From Nocardia brasiliensis NBRC 14402 (lineage in GTDB: Bacteria; Actinomycetota; Actinomycetes; Mycobacteriales; Mycobacteriaceae), in contig NZ_BAFT02000034.1 of NCBI RefSeq assembly GCF_000308475.2, positions 1 through 64,000 of the forward strand: a DNA stretch of 64,000 nucleotides, read 5' to 3'. The stretch's first letter is position 1, and each line of letters opens with the position of its first letter. The position numbers and the translations under genes are program-made. Shown here in pieces: positions 17,772 through 28,033 of this stretch. Under the pieces are notes generated by a model, which worked only from the letters and a program-made list of their open reading frames with translations, made no database searches and had not been told where the DNA came from.

Positions 17772-18068
17772 GTGAACGGCATGACCATGATGATCACGCC
17801 GCAGGACGACCTGCTGGCCACGAATGAATTCCTACGCGACGGCGTGCGCTTCGGCGTGACGATCGGCCGGCCGCAGCCCTATCCCGCCGGGGCGGGCTGG
17901 CGCTGCCGGGTCCGCGTCGAATGCGGAACGAGCCGCCTCGAACAGTCCCAGGTGGTCGCGCCCACCGCCCATGAGGTCTTGGAGCTGGCGCTCGAGCTGG
18001 TGACCAACCGCCTCGCCATCACCCAGGCGGAGTTCTTCGAGGGCGCGACGGTAGCCCCGCGCACCTAG
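17772..18068 (+). CDS. Small protein of unknown function
   Basis: 98 aa at most; starts at GTG 17772 or ATG 17781/17790 are possible and no ribosome site decides. The C-terminal half (RVRVECGTSRLEQSQVVAPTAHEVLELALELVTNRLAI) looks like a genuine folded domain with a final helix. Not recognised. It stands alone between the hydrolase operon and the protease. The 240 bp to its left hold only the operator cluster and weak promoter-like sequence. Confidence 0.55.
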   Translation: MNGMTMMITPQDDLLATNEFLRDGVRFGVTIGRPQPYPAGAGWRCRVRVECGTSRLEQSQVVAPTAHEVLELALELVTNRLAITQAEFFEGATVAPRT

Positions 18069-18154
18069 GATCGCGCCCGAAGTCGGTGCGGCCGCGGCGA
18101 TCTGCGGGCATCCTGTAAGGGTTGATGCAGACCTGAACAGGGGTGGTGGCTGCC

Positions 18155-19075
18155 GTGGACGACGATGCCGCGATGGATGCCTATTCACGTACGGTGATCT
18201 CGGTGGCCGCGTCGGTCACGCCCCATGTGGCGAGCGTGCGGACGCGCCGGGGGAGCGGATCGGCGGTGGTGTTCACCGACGACGGGTTCATGCTGACCAA
18301 CGCGCACGTGATCGGGTCGGCCGACGGTGGTGAGGTGGTCTTCGCCGACGGCGTGGAGTCGAAATTCGAGGTGGTCGGCATCGATCCGCTCTCCGATCTG
18401 GCCGTGCTGCGCGCGCGGAACGGCGCGCCCGGCGCGGTGGAACTCGGTGACGCGGACGAACTCGTCGTCGGGCAGCTGGTGGTCGCCGTGGGCAGCCCAC
18501 TCGGCCTGGCGGGGTCGGTCACCGCGGGTGTGGTGAGCGCGCTCGGACGGGCCGTACCGGTGGCGTCCCGGCGCGCCGGGCGGGTGATCGAAGACGTCAT
18601 CCAGACCGATGCCGCGCTCAATCCCGGCAATTCCGGTGGGGCGCTGTCCGATTCGGCCGGTCGTGTGGTCGGCATCAACACCGCTGTCGCCGGTATCGGT
18701 CTGGGCCTTGCCATTCCGATCAACGCGACGACCCGCCGCATCATCGGCACCCTGCACACCGAAGGCCGGGTACGCCGCGCCTATCTCGGGCTCGTCGGCA
18801 TGCCCGCGCCGCTGCCCGCGCCGGTGGCGCAACGGACCGGCCAGGCCGCCGGGGTGCGCATCATGGAGGTGGTGCGCGGCGGCCCCGCGGATGCCGCAGG
18901 CTTGCGCCGCGGCGATCTGGTGCTCAGTGTCGCGCGGGCGGAAGTCCGTGACGCGCAAGGCATTCAACGACAGCTGTTCGCCGACGCGATCGGTACCAAG
19001 CTCCCCGTCACGGTGCTGCGCAACGGCGCGATGGTCGACGTGATCGCGGTCCCCATCGAACTCACCGTCGACTGA
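18155..19075 (+). CDS. HtrA/DegP-type serine protease with one PDZ domain
   Basis: 306-aa trypsin-like protease with catalytic His51 (TNAHVIG), Asp81 (SDLAVLRA) and Ser160 (NPGNSGGAL), followed by a PDZ domain (about 205-300, MEVVRGGPADAAGLRRGDLVLSV). There is no signal peptide or membrane anchor, unlike most HtrA proteins, so it is probably cytoplasmic. GTG 18155 lies 11 bases after AGGGG; GTG 18143/18146 would overlap that site. Probably degrades damaged proteins. It stands alone. Confidence 0.9.
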   Translation: MDDDAAMDAYSRTVISVAASVTPHVASVRTRRGSGSAVVFTDDGFMLTNAHVIGSADGGEVVFADGVESKFEVVGIDPLSDLAVLRARNGAPGAVELGDADELVVGQLVVAVGSPLGLAGSVTAGVVSALGRAVPVASRRAGRVIEDVIQTDAALNPGNSGGALSDSAGRVVGINTAVAGIGLGLAIPINATTRRIIGTLHTEGRVRRAYLGLVGMPAPLPAPVAQRTGQAAGVRIMEVVRGGPADAAGLRRGDLVLSVARAEVRDAQGIQRQLFADAIGTKLPVTVLRNGAMVDVIAVPIELTVD

Positions 19076-19131
19076 TCGCCGATCTGTTTTCCGGCGCGCC
19101 TTCTGGTTTGCCGGAGCGGGAACGCGGGCGG

Positions 19132-19812
19132 CTATTCGGCGGCGGCAGCGACCGGTTCCGGTTCCGGCGTGGGCTCGGTGGTCATCCGGGCATCGATGAC
19201 CAGACCCGCGATGCCGATCGCGATCAGAACGCAGGAGAACACGATCATCGCCGGGTGGGTGTCGCCGGTGAGCGCGTCGCCGAGGATCACCGTGCCGACC
19301 GTACCGGGCAGCACGCCGAGCAGGGTGGCGATCATGTACGGCCAGAAGCGGATCGAGGACAATCCGGCGCAGTAGTTGATCACCGAGAACGGTACGGCCG
19401 CGATGAGCCGCAGCGAGCCGACCGCGAGCCAGCCCCGCCGCCGCAGCCGGTCGTCGACGGCACGAACCGCCGGATGGGTGAGCCGGGACGCGACCTGTTC
19501 GCGGTCCAGCGCCCGCACCAGCAGGATGGCAAGTGCGGCGCTGACCGACGTCGCGCCGACCGCGAGCGCGATGCCGAGCACCGGACCGAACAGCAGCCCG
19601 GCGCTGACCGTGAACACGGTGCGCGGAATCGGCGCGACCGTCACCAGCGCGTGCACCACGAAGAACAGCAGCGGAAAGATCGGTCCGACCGAGCCTGCCC
19701 AGTCCTGGATCTGCTGCGGGCTCGGCAGCGGAACCAGCAGCGCCGCCACGAAAAGCGCCGCCGCGCCGACGAGCAGCGCGAGCACTCGCGGGTCACGGAT
19801 CAGCCTGGTCAC
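19132..19812 (-). CDS. TVP38/TMEM64-family membrane protein
   Basis: 226 aa with about five TM helices and the DedA/TVP38 (VTT) core: VAPIPRTVFTVSAGLLFGPVLG and the RLIAAVPFSVINYCAGLSSI re-entrant region, then PGTVGTVILGDAL. Proteins of this family act as lipid scramblases or transporters. GTG 19812 is the most natural start before the first helix; longer starts add unrelated basic sequence. Divergent from mutA. Confidence 0.87.
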   Translation of the reverse strand: MTRLIRDPRVLALLVGAAALFVAALLVPLPSPQQIQDWAGSVGPIFPLLFFVVHALVTVAPIPRTVFTVSAGLLFGPVLGIALAVGATSVSAALAILLVRALDREQVASRLTHPAVRAVDDRLRRRGWLAVGSLRLIAAVPFSVINYCAGLSSIRFWPYMIATLLGVLPGTVGTVILGDALTGDTHPAMIVFSCVLIAIGIAGLVIDARMTTEPTPEPEPVAAAAE

Positions 19813-19995
19813 CGGGGCCAGATTACCGGGTGGTAGTGGTACTAGGGAGCAACGCGTGCGGCGGGTGCCGCTAGCATCAGAAGAAACGGGACGAATGCTC
19901 GTTAACCAAAGTGGTCGCTGAACAGGGCGAATGCGGAGGTTTTCGGCACAAACCACGGGTGCGCCTGCAGTCGAGTGGAAGAGGAACAGCAAGCT

Positions 19996-21852
19996 ATGCC
20001 GATTGCTTCAGAGCCCGGGACGGAACCGGTGCCCGAGTATGCCGCGTGGCGCAAGGGTGTGGCGGGGGTGCTGGCGAAGGTCCGGCGCGTCGACATCGCC
20101 GATCTGCCCGAGGAGCCCGAGCAGCTCCTCGATGAAACCACCTACGACGGGCTGACGATAGCGCCGTTGTACACGCGCCGGAACGAACGGCCGGAACAGC
20201 CGCTGCCCGGCACGTTCCCGTTCGTGCGGGGCGGCGACGCCACCCGCGACGTGCACCGCGGCTGGCATGTGAGCGCCTACTTCGGCGGCTCCGACACGGC
20301 AGCGGTCAATCGCGAAATCATGGCCGGGCTGGAGAGCGGGATCAGCGCGCTGTGGCTCGGCGTCGGTGAGCGTGGCGTCGCCGTCGCGGACCTGCCCGCC
20401 ACCCTCGCCGGCGTGCTGTTCGATCTCGCGCCGCTCACCCTGGATGCGGGCGAGGTCACGGCCGAGGCGGCCGCGCAGGTGTTCGCGGTGCTCGACGGTT
20501 ACGACGCGACCGACCGCGCGCAGATTCGCGTCTCGCTCGGCGCCGCACCGCTGACCAGTCGCTTCGCCGAGCGCGGCGATCTCGGCCTGACCGAGACGAT
20601 CACGCTGGCCGAGACGGCGGCCGGCCGTGCGGAGACGGTGCGCGCGATCACCGTGGACGGCACCGCCTTCCACGACGCGGGCGCCTCGGACGCACAGGAA
20701 CTGGGTGCCGCGGTTGCCGCGGGCCTGGCGTATCTGCGTGCGCTCACCGAGCGCCTGGACATCGCGGATGCGCTGGAGCAGTTGGCCTTCCGATTCGCGG
20801 CCACCGACGACCAGTTCGCCACGGTCGTGAAGTTCCGTGCCGCGCGGCAACTCTGGGCCCGGGTCGCGCACGTGTGCGGTGCGCCCGATTTCGGTGGCGC
20901 CCCGCAGCACGCGGTGACCTCCGCGGCCATGATGACCCAGCGCGACCCGTGGGTGAACCTGCTGCGCACCACCCTCGCGGCCTTCGGCGCCGGGGTCGGC
21001 GGCGCGGACTCGGTGACCGTGCTGCCGTTCGATTCGGCGTTGCCCGCCGGGGAACTCGGCGTCTCGAAGTCGTTCGCGGACCGCATGGCGCGCAACACTC
21101 AGCTGCTGCTGCTCGAGGAGTCGCGGCTCGGGTTCGTACAGGACCCCGCGGCGGGCTCCTGGTACGTCGAGGACTACACGAGCGAACTCGCCGCGAAGGC
21201 GTGGGAATTCATGCAGGAGATCGAGGCGGCCGGCGGTTATCTCGCGGCGCTGGACTCCGGTCTGCTGGCCGAGCGCATCGCCGCCACCAAGGCGGCCCGC
21301 GATGCCGATGTCGCACACCGGAAGACGGCCGTCACCGGGGTGAACGAATTCCCGAACCTGGCCGAGCAGCCACTGTCCGAAGCCGCCAGGCAGGCCGGTC
21401 GCGTCGCCCGCTACGGCGCGGCGTTCGAGGAGCTGCGCAACCGCTCCGACGCCTACCTGGCCGCGCACGGCGCCCGGCCGAAAGCGCTGCTGGTGCCGCT
21501 GGGTTCGGTCGCCGAGCACAACGTGCGGGTGACCTTCATCGCGAACCTGCTGGCCTCCGGCGGGATCGAATCGATCAATCCGGGACCGCTGGCGATCGAC
21601 GGAATCGCCGCCGCTGCAACCGAAGCCGGTGCGCCGATCGCGGTGCTCTGCGGTGCGGACAAGCGCTACGGCACCGAAGCCGGTGCGGCGGTGGCGCAAT
21701 TGCGCGCCGCCGGGGTGGAAACGGTGTTGCTGGCCGGTGCTGCGAAAGCGGTCGCCGAATTGAGCGACGCACAACGACCTGACGGATTCCTCGCGGCAAA
21801 GATCGATGCGGTCGCGGCGCTGTCCGGCCTGTTGGAGAAGGTGGGAGCCTGA
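19996..21852 (+). CDS. mutA: Methylmalonyl-CoA mutase small subunit
   Basis: 618-aa non-catalytic beta subunit of the B12-dependent mutase that interconverts methylmalonyl-CoA and succinyl-CoA. The TIM-barrel part (PLYTRRNE..., [53 protein letters not shown]) and the flavodoxin-like C-domain ([11 protein letters not shown]...[14 protein letters not shown]) are present, but the C-domain lacks the DxHxxG cobalamin motif, as expected of MutA. ATG 19996 follows GAGGAAC. Its stop overlaps mutB (TGATG). Confidence 0.96.
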   Translation: MPIASEPGTEPVPEYAAWRKGVAGVLAKVRRVDIADLPEEPEQLLDETTYDGLTIAPLYTRRNERPEQPLPGTFPFVRGGDATRDVHRGWHVSAYFGGSDTAAVNREIMAGLESGISALWLGVGERGVAVADLPATLAGVLFDLAPLTLDAGEVTAEAAAQVFAVLDGYDATDRAQIRVSLGAAPLTSRFAERGDLGLTETITLAETAAGRAETVRAITVDGTAFHDAGASDAQELGAAVAAGLAYLRALTERLDIADALEQLAFRFAATDDQFATVVKFRAARQLWARVAHVCGAPDFGGAPQHAVTSAAMMTQRDPWVNLLRTTLAAFGAGVGGADSVTVLPFDSALPAGELGVSKSFADRMARNTQLLLLEESRLGFVQDPAAGSWYVEDYTSELAAKAWEFMQEIEAAGGYLAALDSGLLAERIAATKAARDADVAHRKTAVTGVNEFPNLAEQPLSEAARQAGRVARYGAAFEELRNRSDAYLAAHGARPKALLVPLGSVAEHNVRVTFIANLLASGGIESINPGPLAIDGIAAAATEAGAPIAVLCGADKRYGTEAGAAVAQLRAAGVETVLLAGAAKAVAELSDAQRPDGFLAAKIDAVAALSGLLEKVGA

Positions 21853-24131
21853 TGACGACCAGGGAAATCAAACACGTGGTAGGCAGTTTCGCCGAGGTTC
21901 CGTTGACGGACCCGGCCGCCGCACCCGCCGCGGTGGACGCCGCGCAGGTCGACGCCTACGTGCGCGAGGCCGCCGCGGCGAACCACTACGCGCCCGAGCA
22001 GTTGACCTGGTCGACGCCCGAAGGCATCGACGTGCCACCGGTGTTCACCAGGGCCGACCGGGATGCCGTTGTGGCCGAGGGGTATCCGCTCGACACCGTG
22101 CCGGGCGTCGCGCCGTTCGTGCGCGGGCCCTACCCGACGATGTACGTCAATCAGCCGTGGACCATCCGCCAGTACGCCGGCTTCTCCACCGCCGCGGACT
22201 CGAATGCCTTCTACCGCCGCAACCTGCAGGCCGGGCAGAAGGGCCTCTCGGTCGCGTTCGACCTGGCGACGCACCGCGGTTACGACTCCGATCACCCGCG
22301 CGTGCAGGGTGACGTCGGCATGGCCGGTGTCGCCATCGACTCGATTCTCGACATGCGTCAGCTCTTCGATCACATCCCGCTGGATCAGGTCAGCGTGTCG
22401 ATGACGATGAACGGCGCGGTGCTGCCCATCCTCGCGCTGTATGTCGTCGCGGCAGAAGAGCAAGGCGTCGCGCCCGAGCAGCTGGCCGGAACCATTCAGA
22501 ACGACATTCTGAAAGAGTTCATGGTCCGCAACACCTACATCTATCCGCCCAAGCCCTCGATGCGGATCATCTCCGATATCTTCGCCTACACCAGCGCCAA
22601 GATGCCGAAGTTCAACTCGATCTCCATCTCCGGCTACCACATTCAGGAAGCGGGCGCGACCGCCGACCTGGAGCTGGCCTACACCCTCGCCGACGGTGTG
22701 GAGTACATCCGGGCGGGGATCGACGCGGGCATGGCGGTGGACAAGTTCGCGCCGCGGCTCTCGTTCTTCTGGGCGATCGGCATGAACTTCTTCATGGAGG
22801 TCGCCAAGCTGCGCGCCGGACGGCTGCTGTGGAGTGAACTGGTCGCGAAATTCGAGCCGAAGAGCGCGAAATCGCTGTCCTTGCGCACGCATTCGCAGAC
22901 CTCGGGCTGGTCGCTCACCGCGCAGGACGCCTACAACAACGTGGCCCGCACCTGCATCGAGGCGATGGCCGCGACCCAGGGGCACACCCAGTCGCTGCAC
23001 ACCAACGCGCTGGACGAGGCGCTGGCCCTGCCGACGGACTTCTCCGCGCGCATCGCGCGCAACACCCAGCTGCTGATCCAGCAGGAGTCCAACACCACCC
23101 GTCCGGTCGACCCGTGGGGCGGTTCGTATTACGTCGAATGGCTGACCCATCAGCTGGCCAACCGGGCTCGCGCGCACATCGAAGAGGTGGAAGCGCACGG
23201 CGGCATGGCCCAGGCGATCGGCGAGGGCATCCCGAAGCTGCGCATCGAAGAGGCCGCGGCCCGCACCCAGGCCCGGATCGACACCGGTCAGCAGCCGGTG
23301 ATCGGGGTCAACAAGTATCAGGCCGAAGAGGATCAGCAGGTCGAGGTCCTCAAGGTGGAGAACTCGCGGGTGCGCGCCGAGCAGATCGAGAAGCTGCGCC
23401 GGCTGCGCGCCGAACGGGATGCGGGCGAGGTCGAGCGGGCGCTCGCCGAATTGACCAGGGCCGCGGCGTCTTCCGAGGGCGGCATGGCGAACAACCTGCT
23501 CGCCCTGGCCATCGACGCCGCCCGCGCCAAGGCCACGGTCGGTGAGATCTCCGACGCGCTGGAGCAGGTGTACGGCAGGCACCAGGCGGAGATCCGTACG
23601 CTTTCCGGTGTGTACCGCGACGAGGCAGGCAAGGTCACCAACATCACCACCGCGAGCGATCTGGTCGAGGAGTTCGCCGAGGCGGAGGGTCGTCGTCCGC
23701 GCATCCTGGTCGCGAAGATGGGACAGGACGGCCACGACCGCGGACAGAAGGTGATCGCCACGGCCTTCGCCGACCTCGGCTTCGACGTCGACGTGGGCCC
23801 GCTGTTCCAGACCCCCGAAGAGGTGGCGCAGCAGGCGGCCGACAACGACGTGCACGTCGTCGGTGTGTCGTCGCTGGCGGCCGGCCACCTCACGCTGGTG
23901 CCCGCCCTGCGGCAGGCACTGGCCGAGGCGGGGCGGCCCGACATCATGGTCATCGTCGGCGGTGTGATCCCGCCGGACGACTTCGCCGCGCTGTACGAGG
24001 CGGGCGCGGCGGCGATCTTCCCGCCGGGCACCGTCATCGCCGATGCCGCGATCGACCTGCTGAAGAAGCTCGCGCACGAGCTCGGTCACGAAATCGGCAG
24101 CGGCGCCGACGAATCCGCCGCCACCGAATGA
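21852..24131 (+). CDS. mutB: Methylmalonyl-CoA mutase large (catalytic) subunit
   Basis: 759-aa catalytic subunit. Substrate-barrel motifs include [24 protein letters not shown] and [20 protein letters not shown]; the C-terminal cobalamin domain has GQDGHDRG with the cobalt-ligating His628, the SSLAAGH serine loop, and [10 protein letters not shown]. In propionate, odd-chain fatty acid, cholesterol and branched amino acid breakdown it yields succinyl-CoA; in reverse it supplies methylmalonyl-CoA for methyl-branched lipids and polyketides. Overlaps mutA and meaB at both ends. Confidence 0.98.
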   Translation: MTTREIKHVVGSFAEVPLTDPAAAPAAVDAAQVDAYVREAAAANHYAPEQLTWSTPEGIDVPPVFTRADRDAVVAEGYPLDTVPGVAPFVRGPYPTMYVNQPWTIRQYAGFSTAADSNAFYRRNLQAGQKGLSVAFDLATHRGYDSDHPRVQGDVGMAGVAIDSILDMRQLFDHIPLDQVSVSMTMNGAVLPILALYVVAAEEQGVAPEQLAGTIQNDILKEFMVRNTYIYPPKPSMRIISDIFAYTSAKMPKFNSISISGYHIQEAGATADLELAYTLADGVEYIRAGIDAGMAVDKFAPRLSFFWAIGMNFFMEVAKLRAGRLLWSELVAKFEPKSAKSLSLRTHSQTSGWSLTAQDAYNNVARTCIEAMAATQGHTQSLHTNALDEALALPTDFSARIARNTQLLIQQESNTTRPVDPWGGSYYVEWLTHQLANRARAHIEEVEAHGGMAQAIGEGIPKLRIEEAAARTQARIDTGQQPVIGVNKYQAEEDQQVEVLKVENSRVRAEQIEKLRRLRAERDAGEVERALAELTRAAASSEGGMANNLLALAIDAARAKATVGEISDALEQVYGRHQAEIRTLSGVYRDEAGKVTNITTASDLVEEFAEAEGRRPRILVAKMGQDGHDRGQKVIATAFADLGFDVDVGPLFQTPEEVAQQAADNDVHVVGVSSLAAGHLTLVPALRQALAEAGRPDIMVIVGGVIPPDDFAALYEAGAAAIFPPGTVIADAAIDLLKKLAHELGHEIGSGADESAATE

Positions 24132-25207
24132 CCGGTCGGGACACTCCCGTGACCGCTGGTGACCTTCGGGCGGGTTCGCCCCCCGAAGGTCGCCGCCCGT
24201 CGCGCGGCCGGGCGATCGACGTCGACGCGTTGGCGAAATCGATCCAGGCCGGCGAGCGGGCCGCGCTGGCGCGGGCGATCACCCTGGTCGAATCGACTCG
24301 TTCGGATCACCGCGACCTCGCCCAGCAGCTGCTGCTGCGGCTGACCCCGGAGGCGCACAGTTCGGCGACCGCGAATGTATCGAATCGGGTTGGTATCACC
24401 GGTGTTCCGGGCGTCGGCAAGTCGACCTTCATCGACGCGCTCGGCATGGACCTGATCGGCAAGGGGCATCGCGTCGCGGTGCTCGCGGTCGATCCGTCCT
24501 CCACCCGCACCGGCGGCTCCATCCTCGGCGACAAGACCCGGATGGCGCGATTATCGGTGGAGCGCAACGCCTATATCCGGCCCTCGCCCACCGCGGGCAC
24601 GCTCGGTGGCGTGGCGAAGGCGACCCGCGAGACCATCGTGCTGCTCGAGGCCGCCGGTTACGACGTCATCCTGGTGGAGACCGTCGGCGTCGGCCAGTCC
24701 GAGGTGACCGTCGCCAACATGGTCGACGTGTTCTGCTTCCTCACCCTGGCCCGCACCGGAGATCAATTGCAGGGCATCAAAAAAGGTGTGCTGGAGTTGG
24801 CCGATCTGGTGGCGGTGAACAAGGCCGACGGCAAGCACGAGCTGGAGGCGAAAGCCGCCGCCCGCGAACTGACCGGCGCCCTGCGCCTCATCCATCCGCA
24901 CGACGCGCTCTGGCGCCCACCGGTACTCACCATGAGCGGCCTGGAAGGCGTTGGCCTGGACAAGTTCTGGGACACCGTCCTGCAGCACCGCCGCGTCCTC
25001 ACCGACGCGGGTGAATTCGACGAAAAACGCCGCCGCCAGCAGATCGACTGGACCTGGACCATGGTCCACGACCAACTCCTACGCCGCCTGGCCGACAACC
25101 CCCACGTAAAAGCCATCCGCACCGAAGTGGAAGCCCAAGTCCGCGAAGGAACCCTCACCGCCGCCCTAGCCGCCGAACAACTCCTGCGCGCCTTCGACAC
25201 CCGCTGA
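24128..25207 (+). CDS. meaB: MeaB/ArgK-type GTPase chaperone of methylmalonyl-CoA mutase
   Basis: 359-aa G3E-family GTPase that gates cofactor loading and protects the mutase. Walker [10 protein letters not shown] (92-100), [27 protein letters not shown], and the base-recognition motif NKAD are intact; a C-terminal dimerisation arm follows. ATG 24128 overlaps the mutB stop. The last 40 bp overlap, antisense, a vapC remnant. Confidence 0.96.
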   Translation: MTGRDTPVTAGDLRAGSPPEGRRPSRGRAIDVDALAKSIQAGERAALARAITLVESTRSDHRDLAQQLLLRLTPEAHSSATANVSNRVGITGVPGVGKSTFIDALGMDLIGKGHRVAVLAVDPSSTRTGGSILGDKTRMARLSVERNAYIRPSPTAGTLGGVAKATRETIVLLEAAGYDVILVETVGVGQSEVTVANMVDVFCFLTLARTGDQLQGIKKGVLELADLVAVNKADGKHELEAKAAARELTGALRLIHPHDALWRPPVLTMSGLEGVGLDKFWDTVLQHRRVLTDAGEFDEKRRRQQIDWTWTMVHDQLLRRLADNPHVKAIRTEVEAQVREGTLTAALAAEQLLRAFDTR

Positions 25208-25318
25208 CCGTATTGCGAACGGGTTGACGATGATTGCCGCGGTGTCCTCGAAATCTTTGACGTTGCGGGTGACTACGGTGCGGCCGGGGGTCAGGGCGGT
25301 GGCGGCGATGAGGCCGTC
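25166..25318 (-). pseudogene. vapC (PIN-domain toxin) 3' remnant
   Basis: On the minus strand bases 25318-25217 translate as the C-terminal end of a VapC PIN domain: DGLIAATAL, VVTRNVKDFE and VNPF, ending at TAG 25166. Upstream of DGL the frame gives only unrelated residues, so the first three quarters of the toxin and any vapB antitoxin gene are gone. The fragment fills the gap between meaB and the amidohydrolase gene and overlaps the meaB 3' end. Confidence 0.72.
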
Positions 25319-25382
25319 TGATCGATGAGGCGGAACGTCCCGCACGCCGCCGCGCGCGTTTCACCGTCTCGGCCGTCTGACG

Positions 25383-26276
25383 CTATTCGAGATCGAACAG
25401 TTCCGCGGCATTGCGGTAGCAGACCCGGCGCAGCCAATCATCGCCCATATCCAGTCGTTCCAGCGCGTATACGGCGTGGTCGTAGGTGTAGGGAATGTTC
25501 GGGAAATCGCTGCCGAAGAGAATGCGGTCGCCGAGGGTCTGCATCCGGCCGCGTTCGGTGTCGGGAAATGGATCGACTTCTTCGAAGAAATCGGTGAATG
25601 TCATGGTCGTGTCCAACCGGAGCTGCGGGTATTCCTCGGCCAGATCGAAGAATTCGGTGTACTCCGGCGCGCCCATGTGCGCGACGATGAGCTGCAGTCG
25701 CGGAAAGCGGCGCAGCAGTGCGGCAATGGGCGCGGGCCCGGTGAATTCGCCGGGGACGGGCCCGGATCCGCAATGGATCAGCACCGGTGTCGCGGACTCC
25801 TGCAGCAACGCCCACACGCGATCGAGCAACGGATCGCCGGGATGGAAACGACCGACCTGGATGTGCACCTTGAACAATCGCGCACCACGCTCCAGCGCCG
25901 TGCGCACGTAGTCCTCGGCGCCGGGCTCCGGGTAGAAGGTGGCGGTGTGCAGGCAATCCGGTGTGCGCTCGGCGAATTCGGCGGTCCACTCGTTGAGCCA
26001 GGCTGCCATCTCCGGCTTGTGCGGGTAGACCAGGGCGCTGAACGCGCGAACACCGAAGCCGCGCAACGTCTTCAATCGCACCTGCTCGTCGTCGCGGTAG
26101 GCGATGGGCCAGGCGCGGGCGGTGAGCGGACCGGCGGCGTCGAAGTAGGCCCACACCTTCTGCATCACCGGTTCCGGCATGAAATGGGTGTGCACGTCGA
26201 TGATTCCGGGCAGGCCGAGCCGGGCGCGGAACTCGGCGAGATACGCGGTGTCGTCCTGGTCGCCGCTCACGGTCAC
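25383..26276 (-). CDS. Amidohydrolase 2-family metal hydrolase/decarboxylase
   Basis: 297-aa TIM-barrel protein of the PF04909 type. Metal and catalytic motifs: DVHTHF (HxH near residue 30), FKVHIQ, LIHCGSG, VAHMG, and GSDFPNIPY near the C-terminus (Asp). Family members hydrolyse or decarboxylate aromatic or lactone substrates; the substrate here is unknown. GTG 26276 overlaps the stop of the nucleoside hydrolase gene (GTGA), so they are translationally coupled. Confidence 0.87.
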   Translation of the reverse strand: MTVSGDQDDTAYLAEFRARLGLPGIIDVHTHFMPEPVMQKVWAYFDAAGPLTARAWPIAYRDDEQVRLKTLRGFGVRAFSALVYPHKPEMAAWLNEWTAEFAERTPDCLHTATFYPEPGAEDYVRTALERGARLFKVHIQVGRFHPGDPLLDRVWALLQESATPVLIHCGSGPVPGEFTGPAPIAALLRRFPRLQLIVAHMGAPEYTEFFDLAEEYPQLRLDTTMTFTDFFEEVDPFPDTERGRMQTLGDRILFGSDFPNIPYTYDHAVYALERLDMGDDWLRRVCYRNAAELFDLE

Positions 26277-27328
26277 TCCTGTCGCTGATCGGGCGCGGGC
26301 GGGTGGACGGCCCGCGCGAAATCGCCGATCCGGCTGATCAGGCGATCGAAGAACAAGTCCTGGTCGGTGCCGATCACGATGTCCGCGTTGGGTTCACGGC
26401 CCCACATGCCGGCCCAGTCGGCCACCGTCGTCGCGCGGGTCAGCGTTCCGGCCAACTCGACGTCGACGGTCGCGGGCCGGGTGACGGCCGAGGCCGGGTC
26501 GAGCGCGACCGCCGCCGCGAACGGGTCGTGCATGTGCGCGAGATAGCCGAGGTCGTAGTGCTGGTGGAAGTCGAAGTAGAACCGCACCGCGTCCGTGACG
26601 TGCCGGACGATCGGGTTGCTCGCCGCCGACCTGGTCTCGACCGGATCGGCCGGTGAAACCGTTTCGACCGGAAGACTGCCCGCTCGTTCGGCGAGCAATG
26701 CCAGATGCTTCGGGCGCATCTCGATGGTTTCGGTGATGTCCAGCGCGCACACGATCGGCCTGCGGTCGGGCGGGGCGGCGGAGAACGCGTCGAACACCTC
26801 CTTGGCGGCCTCGGGGTCGACGTGCACGTTCCATTCGTTGGTGGGCGTGGTGTTGCCGGGGTGATTGAACGCGCCGCCCATGATCACCAGGCGGTGCAGC
26901 AAGATCGGCAGGTCGGGCTCCAGCCGCAGCGCGAGCGCCAGGTTGGTGAGCGGTCCGGTGCACAGCCCGACGATCGCGCCGGGGTGGGCGCGCACCAGAT
27001 CGACCCACATCTGCGCGGCGCTGCGCGGTGACAGCGAACGATCCGACGCGGGCAGTTCGGCATAGCCGACACCTTGCGGGCCGTGGGTGTCCTCGGTGGT
27101 GCGCAGCGGGATCGCGAGCGGTGTCAGCGCACCGAGTGCGACCTCGATCTCGGGTGCGCCGCACACGTCCAGCCAGGCGAGGTTGTTCGCCGCGACCTGC
27201 GGCGCGGGCACATTGCCCGCGGTCGACGCGATGCCGATGATCTGCGCCTCGGAGGAGGCGAGCAGGTAGAGCAGCGCGAGGGAATCGTCGACCCCGGTAT
27301 CGACGTCCATGATGATCTTCTGCCGCAC
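26273..27328 (-). CDS. Inosine-uridine preferring nucleoside hydrolase (IunH family)
   Basis: 351-aa calcium-dependent N-ribohydrolase. The N-terminal MDVDTGVDDS carries the DxDxxxDD metal site (Asp8, 10, 14, 15); GLCTGPLTNLALAL, VIMGGAFNHPGNTTPTNEWNVHVDPEAA and LDIT follow. It splits nucleosides to base and ribose for salvage. GTG 27328 gives the standard N-terminus. Coupled to the amidohydrolase gene, which may act on a base-derived product (inference). Divergent from a TetR gene 99 bp away. Confidence 0.93.
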   Translation of the reverse strand: MRQKIIMDVDTGVDDSLALLYLLASSEAQIIGIASTAGNVPAPQVAANNLAWLDVCGAPEIEVALGALTPLAIPLRTTEDTHGPQGVGYAELPASDRSLSPRSAAQMWVDLVRAHPGAIVGLCTGPLTNLALALRLEPDLPILLHRLVIMGGAFNHPGNTTPTNEWNVHVDPEAAKEVFDAFSAAPPDRRPIVCALDITETIEMRPKHLALLAERAGSLPVETVSPADPVETRSAASNPIVRHVTDAVRFYFDFHQHYDLGYLAHMHDPFAAAVALDPASAVTRPATVDVELAGTLTRATTVADWAGMWGREPNADIVIGTDQDLFFDRLISRIGDFARAVHPPAPDQRQE

Positions 27329-27427
27329 TCCACGAGACTAGCCGCGGCGTGCCGCACGCTCACCGCCCGGGACCTGTGTGGCACGGGTGTCTGGCACAAA
27401 TGTCTGATCACGTTGTAACCTGGCCGG

Positions 27428-28012
27428 ATGGGAAACCGGGAAGATCTGCTGGCGGGTGCGCGCAAAGCCATCGTCGAGCGCGGCGTCGCCAAGACCACGG
27501 CCAGGGATATCGCGGCCGCCGCGGGCGTGAGCCTGGCCGCGATCGGCTACCACTTCGGTTCCAAGGAGCAGTTGATCACCGAGGCGCTCGCCGACGCGCT
27601 CGGCACGGCGATCGGCGACAACATGGAGTCGATGATCCGGGAGGCCAGCGGTGTTCCGCTGCTCGCGGGGTTCGCGCAGCTGTGGAACGGCATGCCCGAG
27701 GTGTTCGCGCAGAACCGGGACAGCATGGTCGCCAGCATGGAGAACATCGTGCGGGTCGCGCGGTCGAGTGAGGCGAAGGATTTCTACGCCGAGAGCCTGC
27801 CGACGATCTACCGCGAGATGGGCGCGGCGCTGCGGACGGCTCACCCGAACCTCACCGAGGAGCAGGCCGAGTCGATCGCCCAGCTGTATTTCGTGCTGGC
27901 GCAAGGGCTCGGCGTGCTCTGGGTGATCGCCCCGAACGGCGCACTGCCGGACGGGAACCGGCTGGCCGAGGCGCTGACGGCGATCGCGGGCGACCGCGCC
28001 GGGGGCGAATGA
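27428..28012 (+). CDS. TetR-family transcriptional regulator
   Basis: 194 aa with HTH region AIVERGVAKTTARDIAAAAGVSLAAIGYHFGSKEQLI (about residues 14-50) and a helical C-domain. It is convergent with the MFS efflux gene (22 bp between stops) and divergent from the nucleoside hydrolase operon. Likely targets are the efflux pump or its own promoter; no clear operator dyad was found upstream. Confidence 0.9.
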   Translation: MGNREDLLAGARKAIVERGVAKTTARDIAAAAGVSLAAIGYHFGSKEQLITEALADALGTAIGDNMESMIREASGVPLLAGFAQLWNGMPEVFAQNRDSMVASMENIVRVARSSEAKDFYAESLPTIYREMGAALRTAHPNLTEEQAESIAQLYFVLAQGLGVLWVIAPNGALPDGNRLAEALTAIAGDRAGGE

Positions 28013-28033
28013 CCGGCCGGAACCCGTTGCCGC

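Noticed and set aside
21666..24089. 807-codon minus-strand frame antisense to mutA/mutB
   Set aside because: Shadow produced by high third-position GC in mutB; the plus-strand gene is unmistakable.
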